Assembly (NCBI RefSeq): GCF_022230955.1
Contig: NZ_JAKKFI010000047.1
Location: 115,651-179,650, forward strand
Direction of reading: 5' to 3'
DNA from: Micromonospora cabrerizensis
GTDB lineage: Bacteria; Actinomycetota; Actinomycetes; Mycobacteriales; Micromonosporaceae
DNA length: 64,000 bases
Made by a program: the position numbers and the translations under genes. Each line of letters begins with the position of its first letter. Within the stretch, counting starts at the first letter, position 1. Below, piece after piece: positions 1-7,093 of this stretch. The notes beneath the pieces were generated by a model. It ran no database searches. It was not told the DNA's origin and saw nothing but the letters and a program-made list of their open reading frames with translations.

Positions 1-462
1 ATGGCCGAAGAAGCTCGCTGGCCGCAGTGGGCGGCGCGAGCCGTTCAGGGCGGAGCGCTCAGCTCGTTGTCGATCGGGTTCCCGATCCAGGAGACCGTTC
101 TCGGCGCGCTGAACATCTACGGGATCGAACCGGGCGCCTTCGACGACGACGCGGTCACCCTCGCGCAGACGTTCGCCGGCTACGCCGCCGTCGCCCTCGC
201 CAACGCCCACCTGTACGACACCACCGCCACCCTGGCCGCGCAGATGCAGTCGGCCATGCAGAGCCGGGCGGTCATCGAGCAGGCGAAGGGCATCATCATG
301 GGCGAACGCCGGTGCACCCCGGACGAGGCGTTCGCCGTCCTCGCGAAGGTCTCCCAGGACTCCAACCGCAAACTGCGGGACGTCGCTGCCGCGCTGGTGG
401 AGAGGGCCGCACGACCGGCGAACCCCAAGCGTGATCGCGGTGACGCCGGCCACCTGCCGTGA
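1..462 (+). CDS. GAF-ANTAR domain regulator (5' end outside window)
   Basis: The visible 153 residues hold the end of a GAF sensor domain (about residues 1-75, including LGALNIYGIEPGAFDDDA and the helix around ALANAHLYD). An ANTAR domain follows at about residues 80-137, with the typical VIEQAKGIIMGERRCTPDEAF. ANTAR domains bind RNA hairpins and act in transcription antitermination; the GAF part would sense a ligand or signal. The reading frame is open to base 1, and most of a GAF domain is missing, so the ATG at base 1 is probably internal and the gene is cut by the window edge. It is followed by a STAS-domain gene on the same strand, 168 bases away. The domain calls are secure; the signal sensed is unknown. 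Confidence 0.85.
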   Translation: MAEEARWPQWAARAVQGGALSSLSIGFPIQETVLGALNIYGIEPGAFDDDAVTLAQTFAGYAAVALANAHLYDTTATLAAQMQSAMQSRAVIEQAKGIIMGERRCTPDEAFAVLAKVSQDSNRKLRDVAAALVERAARPANPKRDRGDAGHLP

Positions 463-630
463 GCGGCTGGCCACGGACTGCTACGCCGGCCGGCGGCGCC
501 GTTTTGGCTTGAAGTTCGGTAAGGGGCGGACGAGTCGACTGGCGGCCGGCGGTTGTTCCTACTACCGTTGAGTTCGGGTCAAGACACGCGCCCATCCTGT
601 TACGGATCTCGACAGGAGGCGTGCTCTTCC

Positions 631-1098
631 ATGACTGAGCGTTCCTGGCTTCTCCAGACCCACTTCGACCGTTCCCCGCCGGCAGTCACCCGCGGGCAGG
701 TCACACCAGCGACACTCGCCATCCGTCAGGCGGCCACTGAAGTGGATTCGTCCGAGTTGTCGTTCCACGTGGCACGTTTCACCGAGCCCACCGACCTGTC
801 CGCGACCATCTCCGCCGACCGGATGGTCGTCGCCCCGGTCGGGTACGTCGACATGGACACCGCGCCGCGGCTGGCGACGGCACTGATCAACGCGGTCGAC
901 AGCCATCCCGAAGTCTGTTGCGACCTGACCGGCGTCGGCTTCTTCAGCGCCGCAGGTGTGCACGCGCTTCTGCTGGCACATGACCGGGCGGACCAGGTGG
1001 GTTCTCGCTTCTCGGTACGAGGTGCCAGCGGAGTCACCCTGCGCGTGTTGCGGATCACCGGGGTGGCGTCGTTGCTCCTCGACCCCCGACGAGGCTGA
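631..1098 (+). CDS. STAS-domain anti-sigma factor antagonist
   Basis: A 155-residue protein with a STAS fold over roughly residues 60-150. The MVVAPVGYVDMDTAP strand, the CCDLTGVGFFSAAGVHALL segment and the final helix are recognisable. The serine in GFFSAAG sits where anti-anti-sigma factors of the SpoIIAA/RsbV family are phosphorylated. Such proteins bind anti-sigma kinases and release a sigma factor. The start at 631 was chosen for the GACAGGAGG ribosome site at 611-619; the frame is open further upstream to 553 but lacks a site there. The N-terminal 50 residues are unlike the family and of unknown role. No cognate kinase is in the window. Confidence 0.85.
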   Translation: MTERSWLLQTHFDRSPPAVTRGQVTPATLAIRQAATEVDSSELSFHVARFTEPTDLSATISADRMVVAPVGYVDMDTAPRLATALINAVDSHPEVCCDLTGVGFFSAAGVHALLLAHDRADQVGSRFSVRGASGVTLRVLRITGVASLLLDPRRG

Positions 1099-1174
1099 GA
1101 AACGCCAACCCGTGCGACCTGACGGCCTGCCAGCGCGACCTGTCGGGGGTCGGTGGTAGAAGGACGGCAGGCAG

Positions 1175-1594
1175 GTGTCGCGAGGGGAGTCGGGCGTGGA
1201 GGTACGGGACGCGGCCAGGCGGTGGGCGACCGTGTGGGCGCACGGCTGGCCCGCCAAGGACGTCGACGGCATCGCCGGGCTGCAAGCCGAGGCCGGCGAC
1301 CACTGGGCGTCGATGTTCCGCCCGTACCGGGGGCGGGCGGGGCTCCGCGCGTACCTGCGGGAGTGCTTCGAGGAGGAAACCCGCCCGGCCGAGGTCTGGT
1401 TCGGTGACCCGCACGTCGACGGCGAGACGGCGAGCGTCGAATACTGGGCGGTCACCTACCCGAACGACCGGCCGTTCACCGTCTCCGGCTGCACGCTGCT
1501 GCGCTTCGACGACGAGGGCCTGGTGACCGAGGCCCGCGACTACTCCCATGCCAGGGAGGGGCGACTCCTGCCACCCGCCAACCTGTTCGGGTGA
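1175..1594 (+). CDS. SnoaL/NTF2-like fold protein
   Basis: A 139-residue protein of the SnoaL-like, NTF2-fold type. It has an N-terminal helix pair (RRWATVWAHGWPAKDVDGIA), then WASMFRPYRGRAGLRAYLRE, a beta sheet containing ASVEYWAVTY, and the closing CTLLRFDDEGLVTEARDY. Proteins of this fold are small cone-shaped ligand-binding domains or enzymes, and the sequence does not reveal the substrate. The start is GTG at 1175, with an AGGACGGCAGG stretch upstream; a second GTG at 1196 is possible. The gene converges with the membrane-protein gene on the other strand and shares a terminator with it. Confidence 0.75.
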   Translation: MSRGESGVEVRDAARRWATVWAHGWPAKDVDGIAGLQAEAGDHWASMFRPYRGRAGLRAYLRECFEEETRPAEVWFGDPHVDGETASVEYWAVTYPNDRPFTVSGCTLLRFDDEGLVTEARDYSHAREGRLLPPANLFG

Positions 1595-1621
1595 CGTCTC
1601 ACGGCTGCGGTGAGCGTCACC
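1590..1621. terminator. Bidirectional terminator hairpin
   Basis: Arms GGTGACG-T-CTCAC (1590-1602) and GTGAG-CGTCACC (1610-1621) pair with one bulged base around a 7-base loop. The hairpin spans the stop codons of two convergent genes, so it can end both transcripts. There is no T tract, as is common in actinomycetes. Confidence 0.55.
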
Positions 1622-2669
1622 AGGTGTCCGGGCGGTCCAGGTCGCGGGCCGGCCGGTAGCCGCCGAGGACCAGCAGGCCGTCCGACTCGCGGTAGTCCTT
1701 CCCCCAGCCCTTGAGGAACGCCTCGACGACGCATGATTCGACGGCCATCTCCAGGACGTCGCCTCCTTGCCGACGTGCCCGGTACGGGCCCGCCACGAGA
1801 TCCCCGCTTCGGGCTTCGTGGCCCTCCGGAGCGCGTTGGGCCCGGACGGTCAACCAGCGACCCGCTTCGTCACCGACGACGAGTGAGCCCTCGAAGAAGG
1901 AGCCACGCCCCGACCGCCCGAGCGAGACCGAACATTCGAGCAGCCGTCCGCCGGGAGGCAGCGACTCCAGGCGGAACGGCACGACACAGCGGTGCGCCCC
2001 GTCGAAACGGACCCGGTTCGCCGTGGCTGTCGCCTCGTCACGGCTGGTCGCGTACGTGTCCAACTGGGCCCAGAGCCCGTCGGCTGGCTGCCAGCGCACG
2101 AACCAGAGCTTCTGGTCACCGGACGGATCGAACCAGGCAAAACCTGGGCGGTCACCGACCTGCACGTCGGTCCGAGGCTGCGGCCGTCCAGCCGAGGACA
2201 ACGTCTGCTGCAACCCGTCCAGTGCCGCCGCGGTGCGCGCCAGCGCGAACCGGGCCTGACCTCCACTCGACCCCCGAAACTCGACGCTCTCGATGCCGCG
2301 CCCCGCGCGCCACGTCGCATACTCGGCGCCCTCGACCAGGGCGTCGGCCGAGAAGTGCACCACCGCAGGATCGGCACCGACGTCCTCGGGGCGCGCGATG
2401 GCGCCGGGCTGCCCCGACGCCTCCGGCAGCATGAGCGCCGCGGCCGGCAGGACCGGGTCCTCGGAGTTCCGGCCGATCGGCATCACCATCACCACCGCGG
2501 TCAGCGCGACACACGCTGCCGCCACGCCTCCGGCGACGAACCCGCGACGACGCCGTCGAAGCCGCCGACCCCGATGACGGGCCTGTTCCACGATCGGTGT
2601 CGGATCGATGTCGCCACCCGCGCGCTGCGTGAGCGTCGCGGTGAGCTGCTGGTCGAGGTCGCTGGACAT
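1617..2669 (-). CDS. Membrane protein coupled to ECF sigma gene (probable anti-sigma factor)
   Basis: A 350-residue protein. The first 42 residues are cytoplasmic and end in a run of arginines (RGRRLRRRRRG). One membrane helix at about 43-64 (FVAGGVAAACVALTAVVMVM) and a large extracytoplasmic domain follow. The start ATG at 2669 overlaps the TGA of the sigma gene by one base (TGATG) and has an AGGAGG site just upstream, so the two are translationally coupled. One-helix proteins coupled this way to ECF sigma genes commonly act as anti-sigma factors; that role is inferred, because no zinc-binding HxxxCxxC motif is visible. The C-terminal domain is not a family I recognise. A much longer open frame upstream is the shadow of the sigma gene. 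Confidence 0.75.
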   Translation of the reverse strand: MSSDLDQQLTATLTQRAGGDIDPTPIVEQARHRGRRLRRRRRGFVAGGVAAACVALTAVVMVMPIGRNSEDPVLPAAALMLPEASGQPGAIARPEDVGADPAVVHFSADALVEGAEYATWRAGRGIESVEFRGSSGGQARFALARTAAALDGLQQTLSSAGRPQPRTDVQVGDRPGFAWFDPSGDQKLWFVRWQPADGLWAQLDTYATSRDEATATANRVRFDGAHRCVVPFRLESLPPGGRLLECSVSLGRSGRGSFFEGSLVVGDEAGRWLTVRAQRAPEGHEARSGDLVAGPYRARRQGGDVLEMAVESCVVEAFLKGWGKDYRESDGLLVLGGYRPARDLDRPDTW

Positions 2670-3166
2670 CAGAACCCTCCTGAGCGTGCGGGGGTCGGTG
2701 CTTCCTGCCGCTTGCGCAGCGTCGTCAGGGCACGCTTCGCGTGGGTACGAACGGTGCCGGCCGAACACGCCAGGATCTCGGCGATCATCGCGTCGTCCAT
2801 GTCCTCGTAGTAGCGCAGAACGATCACGGTGCGCTGACGCGTCGGCAACTCGCGGACGAGCCGCCACAGTGCGTCGCGCTCGGCGACAACGGCGGCCTCG
2901 TCCGCAGAGCCCGCCCGGTCCGTCACGGCAGCGACCGAGACCTCCCGGCTGCTGCGCCGACGCCACCACGAGTTGTGCGCGTTGACGAGCATCCGACGGA
3001 CGTAGGCGTCCGGCCGGTCCGTCCGGGAGATACGCCCCCAACGGGCGTACGCCCTCGCGAGGACCTCCTGAACCAGGTCCTCGGCTCGGTGCTCGTCATC
3101 GGTCAGCAGCCGGGCGAGCCGGATCAGCGCCGAAGTGCGAGCGAACGCGTACTCCTCGAACGTCAC
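2669..3166 (-). CDS. SigE-family ECF RNA polymerase sigma factor
   Basis: A 165-residue sigma factor with only regions 2 and 4. Region 2 (about residues 10-70) contains RLARLLTDDEHRAEDLVQEV and WGRISRTDRPDAYVRRMLVN, which recognise the -10 element and melt DNA. Region 4 (about residues 105-155) contains LPTRQRTVIVLRYYEDMDD and a helix-turn-helix around IAEILACSAGTVRTHAKRAL, which reads the -35. It starts with GTG and has no convincing ribosome site. It is the first gene of a two-gene operon with the membrane protein that follows, which suggests a signal relayed from outside the cell. The target promoters are unknown. Confidence 0.92.
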   Translation of the reverse strand: MTFEEYAFARTSALIRLARLLTDDEHRAEDLVQEVLARAYARWGRISRTDRPDAYVRRMLVNAHNSWWRRRSSREVSVAAVTDRAGSADEAAVVAERDALWRLVRELPTRQRTVIVLRYYEDMDDAMIAEILACSAGTVRTHAKRALTTLRKRQEAPTPARSGGF

Positions 3167-3288
3167 GCCCTATTAACGCCGTAGGTCAACCGGCCCGTAG
3201 ACACCCGCCGGGGTGTTTCTGTCGGCTGCGCAGAGTCTGCCGACGGCATCCACCGCTGCACGGCCGACGGGACTGCTCACGTGGGTAA

Positions 3289-3320
3289 AGAAAATCTCTG
3301 TGCGAAGAGCTAGATTTTCT
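3289..3320. promoter_or_regulatory. AT-rich inverted repeat, possible operator
   Basis: AGAAAATCT (3289-3297) and AGATTTTCT (3312-3320) form a perfect 9-base inverted repeat with a 14-base spacer. It lies in the most AT-rich patch of this GC-rich region and overlaps the possible -35 (TAGATT, 3311-3316) of a promoter with -10 TAACGT at 3334-3339. It is 123 bases upstream of the sigma gene, which runs the other way. It could be an operator or an RNA hairpin. Confidence 0.45.
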
Positions 3321-3345
3321 GGCGGCTGTCGGCTAACGTTCCTGA

Positions 3346-3808
3346 GGTCGAAGACGGAGCAAGTAAAGACGCTGACGTGACCGCCCCAGCCGAGGGCGAA
3401 GGAGCCGGGCCAGGAAGTTCGTGGCCTGCTCAGCTGGTGACAGTGCGGGTGAGGCCGATGCTCGTTCAGGGCTTCACCCGAGGAAAGCAGGGTTCGTCGC
3501 ACGTGTCAGGGCCATGAAGTCGCGTGGGGCTCGGACACCGACGGACAGCACGACGAACGACAGAGGAATCAGAGGCAAGGGAGGGCGTAACACCGTTGGA
3601 TCGCCCGCTGCCAGCCGCATTGTTGAGCTGAGCGCGGACACCGCAGTATCCATCGAACGAAAGGTGGTCTCCGGTCACGCATACGCGATCCTCGCACCCG
3701 ACGCCGTCATCGACGGCCGGTGCGGACAAGACAAGCCGACGTTCTGTCGGCAGATGGTGTTCCTGACCCACAACCCTTGGGCCCCGGTGCTTCCGAGCAC
3801 CGGGGCCC
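3346..3808 (+). ncRNA. Candidate structured RNA or long merR leader
   Basis: No convincing gene fills the 640 bases between the sigma gene and merR. A promoter-like TAACGT (3334-3339) would start a transcript near 3346. Perfect or near-perfect hairpins follow at 3446-3480 (CGGGTGAGG pairing CTTCACCCG), 3703-3717 (GCCGTC-ATC-GACGGC), 3735-3751 (GCCGAC around GTTCT) and 3779-3808 (12 base pairs). The last ends 16 bases before the merR start and could terminate or attenuate. A frame from 3421 to 3828 is open and its TGA overlaps the merR ATG, but its third-position GC is clearly lower than in real genes here. The stretch lacks the conserved cores of RNase P RNA or tmRNA. This may be a free small RNA or a regulatory leader. 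Confidence 0.35.
3779..3808 (+). terminator. Terminator or attenuator hairpin before merR
   Basis: GGGCCCCGGTGC and GCACCGGGGCCC pair perfectly (12 base pairs) around the loop TTCCGA. The hairpin closes a structured stretch and sits 7 bases before the merR ribosome site GGAGG (3816-3820). There is no T tract. It may end an upstream RNA or attenuate merR. Confidence 0.6.
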
Positions 3809-3824
3809 TCGTGATGGAGGTTTC

Positions 3825-4127
3825 ATGACCCAATCCGACGACATGCTCGACGACGAGGACTACCCCGCGTACACCATGGGCCGTGCCGCCGAGATCATCG
3901 GCTGCTCGCAGGACTTCCTCCGCCGGCTCGGCGAGGCAAAACTGATCGACCCGCAGCGCTCCAGTGGTGGGCACCGTCGCTACTCCCGCTATCAACTGCG
4001 CCTCGCCGCGCGAGCCCGGGAGATGTGCGACCAGGGCACCGATATCGTCTCGGCCTGCCGGATCATCATCCTTGAAGACCAACTCGAAGAGGCCCTTCGA
4101 CGCAACGAGCGCTACCAGCAGGGCTGA
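3825..4127 (+). CDS. Small MerR-family transcription regulator
   Basis: A 100-residue protein made almost only of a MerR-type winged helix-turn-helix: YTMGRAAEIIGCSQDFLRRL, then the wing with SSGGHRRYSRYQLR (about residues 16-60). A C-terminal helix (ILEDQLEEALRRNERY) should dimerise. It lacks the long effector-binding domain of the metal or drug sensors, so its signal is not evident. The start ATG at 3825 has GGAGG five bases upstream. It follows a hairpin and a structured non-coding stretch that may control it. Family assignment is secure; the regulon is unknown. Confidence 0.88.
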   Translation: MTQSDDMLDDEDYPAYTMGRAAEIIGCSQDFLRRLGEAKLIDPQRSSGGHRRYSRYQLRLAARAREMCDQGTDIVSACRIIILEDQLEEALRRNERYQQG

Positions 4128-4278
4128 AGACACCCCACGCTGCGGCCTCCCGCACAGGTGACGCCGAGCGCCACGCGGTCCCTCCCGCCAGGGCAGGGGC
4201 CGTTCGTCGTCTGCGGAGGGCCTGGTCGGGCGCCGCCCAATGTCGCGTCAGGACATGGCGGATGGCTGTAAGGGCTCG

Positions 4279-4284
4279 TACTCT
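4279..4284 (+). promoter_or_regulatory. -10 element of a leaderless promoter (TACTCT)
   Basis: TACTCT is followed by six bases and then ATG at 4291, the spacing expected when transcription starts at the first base of the start codon. There is no ribosome site. Confidence 0.5.
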
Positions 4285-4290
4285 CCTGCC

Positions 4291-4518
4291 ATGGGATCCG
4301 GGGGGATCGAGACGTTCAAGGCTCCTCGTAGGAGCATTCGGATCACCCTGGTGGCTGCTGCCGTGGGCGTGCTGATTGCCTTAGCGGCGCAGTGCGGATT
4401 GTTCTACCTTTTCGTTCTTGCGCAGCCCGATCGTCCGGCACCCGAGCCGGTTGTGCCGTGGCCGATCGAGGAGACGGCAAGTACCACCTCCAACCCGTCC
4501 CCGCCCGACTCAGAGTGA
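4291..4518 (+). CDS. Small single-pass membrane protein, unknown
   Basis: A 75-residue protein: a short basic N-terminus (APRRSIRI), one membrane helix at about residues 17-43 (TLVAAAVGVLIALAAQCG then LFYLFVLAQ) and a proline/serine-rich outer tail. Orientation by the positive-inside rule puts the tail outside. The start at 4291 is supported by a leaderless-type -10 six bases upstream; the frame is also open from 4240. Codon use is less GC-biased than in neighbours, so it may be young, transferred or not a gene. No family is recognised. It stands alone between merR and the tRNA gene. Confidence 0.5.
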   Translation: MGSGGIETFKAPRRSIRITLVAAAVGVLIALAAQCGLFYLFVLAQPDRPAPEPVVPWPIEETASTTSNPSPPDSE

Positions 4519-4713
4519 TGAACGTGCTCGGACACGGCCAGATCGGGTTGACGATGAACACCTCCGCCCATGCCCGGCGCCGGGGAACGTGCTGCCCGTG
4601 GACGAGGCCGCGACGTGCCTCTTCTGCTGATGTGACGGCACGAATGGCTGCGTCCGGGGCGTGGTGATCATCCAGACCGGGTGCGGGAAGACGCTGACCT
4701 GCGGTGGAGTGGG

Positions 4714-4786
4714 TGCGCCCGGCAGGATTCGAACCTGCGGCCTTGGGATTAGAAGTCCCCTGCTCTATCCGCTGAGCTACGGGCGC
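4714..4786 (-). tRNA. tRNA-Arg (anticodon TCT)
   Basis: On the minus strand the 73-base sequence folds into a full cloverleaf. The acceptor stem is GCGCCCG/CGGGCGC with discriminator A, the D arm contains AGCTCAGCGGATAGAGC, the anticodon loop is CTTCTAA with anticodon TCT, and the T arm contains GGTTCGAATCC. It reads AGA codons, which are rare in this genome. The CCA tail is not encoded. Flanking bases from 4519 to 4713 hold nothing recognisable. Confidence 0.97.
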
Positions 4787-4932
4787 GTGTGACGTGGATG
4801 TCGCGCCCAGAGGGTACCGCCGTCCTACTGCCCGGCGGCGAAAAGGGTGCCCGCGTCCACGTTGCCGCAGGGTCTCATGTCAGCCGCCCTGCGGGCATCC
4901 GGGTTCCCGCGGACCGACCTGACCTCGGGCCG

Positions 4933-4938
4933 TACCTT
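4933..4938 (+). promoter_or_regulatory. -10 element of a leaderless promoter (TACCTT)
   Basis: TACCTT is followed by six bases and the GTG at 4945. This argues for a start at 4945 instead of the earlier ATGs at 4789 and 4798, which lie in the upstream flank of the tRNA gene. Confidence 0.5.
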
Positions 4939-4944
4939 TGGCTG

Positions 4945-5649
4945 GTGTTGCTGGATTCCGACGCCGAGAGCGACGTCGCCTACGAGCTGTGCCAGGTCGT
5001 CGGTCGCGCCATCCTGCCGTACCGGTCGTCGGACGACGACCAGCACTACGGCACCGCGTTCTTCTTCCAGGGCGGCGACGACCCGGTGGGGGAGTCGCTG
5101 CTGACGGCGGCCGACCTGGTCGGCACGCCCGGTGGTGAGCTGGGCCTGCGGACGAGTGTCACGGAGCCGGCCGGCGTCGCCCCGACCGCTGTGGCCGAGG
5201 TCGAGATCGTGCCCGGCTGGGCCCGCTTCCCGGGCGACGGGGTCGCGGTGCTGCCGACCGCGGGCCTGCACCGCTATGCCGGCGACGGCGGCTGGCGGTG
5301 GCGCGTTCAGCCGGTGCCCGCGGGGATCGCCGCCGGGCCCGAGGTGGTCGCCCGCCTCGGCGCCGACGCCGGTTCCGCTTTCGTGCTGGCCCATGGGGTA
5401 CGCGAAGACGGGTCGCGTCCGCTGGAGGTCGCGATCGAGCGGGTGGTCCGCGACGGGGACGCCGTGCGGATCACCACGGAGCTGCCCCAGGGGTACGTCG
5501 GCGCGCCGATCTTCGTCGTCCAGCCCGACGCGACCGGGGAGCTGTCGCCGTACTGCCTCGGCCTGGTGTTGCCCGGCGTCGGCGAGCACCCGGTGGCGAC
5601 CTTCGACCGGATCCGCGCCGTCCTCCCGGCGACGCCCGGCGACGTCTGA
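4945..5649 (+). CDS. Uncharacterised actinobacterial protein
   Basis: A 234-residue soluble protein starting at GTG 4945 by the leaderless criterion. The frame is open back to 4789. No domain is assigned with confidence. Two segments, HYGTAFFFQGG with LLTAADLVG and later GYVGAPIFVV, are faintly like the strand-turn and GxP features of trypsin-fold proteins. A GDSG nucleophile motif is absent, so it is not called a protease. No signal peptide or membrane helix is seen. The gene stands alone and is followed by about 110 bases with degenerate GGCGACG repeats before a convergent hydrolase gene. Third-position GC is very high, so coding status is firm. Confidence 0.7.
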   Translation: MLLDSDAESDVAYELCQVVGRAILPYRSSDDDQHYGTAFFFQGGDDPVGESLLTAADLVGTPGGELGLRTSVTEPAGVAPTAVAEVEIVPGWARFPGDGVAVLPTAGLHRYAGDGGWRWRVQPVPAGIAAGPEVVARLGADAGSAFVLAHGVREDGSRPLEVAIERVVRDGDAVRITTELPQGYVGAPIFVVQPDATGELSPYCLGLVLPGVGEHPVATFDRIRAVLPATPGDV

Positions 5650-5760
5650 GCCACTCCCGGCGTTGCTGGCGGCGTCTGAGCCGCCTCCCGGCAACGCCCG
5701 AAGAAGTCCGAGCCGCCCCGGCGACGCATCGGCTGTGCGCCGCGCCGCCCTTCGGTCTGG

Positions 5761-6933
5761 TCAGCCTCCGGCTGGCGCCGCACCTGCCGCGTCAGCCGTG
5801 GACCGTCGGCTCTCCGGGAGCCCGGCCACGCCGACGGTCGGGTCGGTGCCGGTCGAGGCTTCGGCGGTCGGCGGCGTGCCGGCCGAAACAGAGTCGGCCG
5901 GCGCGGGGTCGGCGGAAGCCGGGGTGACCAGCGCCGCGTCTGTCGGCGCATGGCCGGCGGTGACCGGGTCGGCCGGAGCGGTGGGGCCGGCGGCGAGGAA
6001 CGCCTCGGCCCAGCGGCCCACCTCGTCGAAGACCTTCTTGCGGACGGCCGGGCCGGAGAGCGTGAGGTCGTGCAGCCCGCCGTCGAAGCGGGCCAGGGTG
6101 ACGTGCCGGCCGAGGCGGGGCGCGTACCGGACCATGTGCTCGACGTCCAGCACGGCGTCGGCCAGGGTCGCGTTGTCGTGCCACCTGGTGCCCCGGAAGG
6201 AGCGGGTCGAGCAGGCCAGCAGCACCGGCACCTGGATGTCCAGGCCGGCGCGCAACCGGCGCTGACCCGTGCGGATCGCGTTGAGCCAGCCGGCCCGGAC
6301 CGGGAACCCGGCCAGCGGCTTCCACGCCAGGTCATAGGTCCACTCGCCGCGGTGGTCGGAGTGGATGCTCTCGCCGTACACCGTGCCCAGCCCGAACGGC
6401 AGGATGCGGTGCGGCGCCCTGCGGCCCAGGCGGGAGACGGCGGCCGCGAGGGGTCGGCGCACCGCCCAGGGGGCGTTCAGGTCGAAGAACGGGCTGTTGA
6501 GCACCAGGCCGTCGACGGTGCCGGTGTCGCGGCGGGCGTCTGCCCAGAGCGAGAGGATCAGGCCGCCGGTGGAGTGGCCCATCGCCAGCAGGGTGTCGTG
6601 CCCGTCGTCGGAGCGGATGATCTCGGCGGCGGCGTCCAGCTCGGGGAAGTAGTCGCTGATGTCGCGGCAGAAGTTCGGGGTCTGGCCCGGGAGCAGACTG
6701 CGACCGTATTTGCGCAGGTCGAGCGCGTAGAAATCCCAGCCCCGTTCGGCGAAGAAGTCGGCCAGGTGGGTCTGGAAGAAGTAGTCGACGAAGCCGTGCA
6801 CGTAGAGGACGGCCCGCCCGCTGGGGCGCTCGGCGCGCCGCCGGACCAGGGTCGCGACGACCGGCCCTTCGTCGTCGGTGCCCAGGTCGATCGTCTGCCG
6901 CTCGTACGGCGGCCCCAACACGTCCGGTTCCAC
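5761..6933 (-). CDS. Alpha/beta hydrolase (serine esterase/lipase type)
   Basis: A 390-residue alpha/beta hydrolase. The first 310 residues carry the fold: the oxyanion strand VLYVHGFVDYFFQ, the nucleophile elbow MGHSTGG (serine), and a late histidine in RFDGGLHDLTLSG. The lid and YDLAWKPLAGFPVR segment resemble monoacylglycerol-lipase-like enzymes; the substrate is unknown. The last 75 residues are a low-complexity alanine/proline/threonine tail of no clear function. There is no signal peptide, so it is cytoplasmic. The start GTG at 6933 is set by a TAGCGT -10 seven bases upstream; the frame runs open much further (to 7359) but that part is a shadow of the next gene. Confidence 0.85.
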   Translation of the reverse strand: MEPDVLGPPYERQTIDLGTDDEGPVVATLVRRRAERPSGRAVLYVHGFVDYFFQTHLADFFAERGWDFYALDLRKYGRSLLPGQTPNFCRDISDYFPELDAAAEIIRSDDGHDTLLAMGHSTGGLILSLWADARRDTGTVDGLVLNSPFFDLNAPWAVRRPLAAAVSRLGRRAPHRILPFGLGTVYGESIHSDHRGEWTYDLAWKPLAGFPVRAGWLNAIRTGQRRLRAGLDIQVPVLLACSTRSFRGTRWHDNATLADAVLDVEHMVRYAPRLGRHVTLARFDGGLHDLTLSGPAVRKKVFDEVGRWAEAFLAAGPTAPADPVTAGHAPTDAALVTPASADPAPADSVSAGTPPTAEASTGTDPTVGVAGLPESRRSTADAAGAAPAGG

Positions 6934-6940
6934 GAACGCG

Positions 6941-6946
6941 ACGCTA
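6941..6946 (-). promoter_or_regulatory. -10 element of a leaderless promoter (TAGCGT)
   Basis: Read on the minus strand, TAGCGT is followed by seven bases and GTG at 6933. No ribosome site is present. Confidence 0.5.
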
Positions 6947-7005
6947 CGCCGCGAACCTACCCAGCGGTAGCCCGCGCTCCTGGCCTGCTGTGCGCTCCTG
7001 GCCTG

Positions 7006-7080
7006 CCCCGCGATCTTGCTCCTGTTGCCGTGCGCGGCCTGTGACGACCGCGCGCGGACCGAAGGTGCAAGATCGCGGGG
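7006..7080. repeat. Long-range inverted repeat with inner hairpin
   Basis: CCCCGCGATCTTGC (7006-7019) and GCAAGATCGCGGGG (7067-7080) are a perfect 14-base inverted repeat with a 47-base loop that holds another hairpin (GCGCGG and CCGCGC). It lies between the ends and starts of two minus-strand genes and could terminate the hibernation-factor transcript. Its GATCTTG core resembles the repeats at 27.8 and 53.9 kb. Confidence 0.6.
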
Positions 7081-7093
7081 GACGGGGCGTGGG

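Noticed and set aside
3346..3808. RNase P RNA or tmRNA
   Set aside because: The GAGGAAAG-like stretch at 3480 is not followed by the RNase P core, and there is no tRNA-like end as in tmRNA.
3421..3828. Possible 135-residue protein before merR, stop overlapping the merR ATG
   Set aside because: Third-position GC is clearly lower than in neighbouring genes, no ribosome site is seen and it runs through several strong hairpins. Kept only as a remark in the RNA entry.
4945..5649. Trypsin-like protease
   Set aside because: Faint similarity of GTAFFF...LLTAADLVG and GAPIFV to the fold, but no GDSG nucleophile motif and no signal peptide.
5635..5730. Repeat array or small gene between two convergent genes
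   Set aside because: Only degenerate GGCGACG/GTCTGAGCC similarity; too irregular to call.
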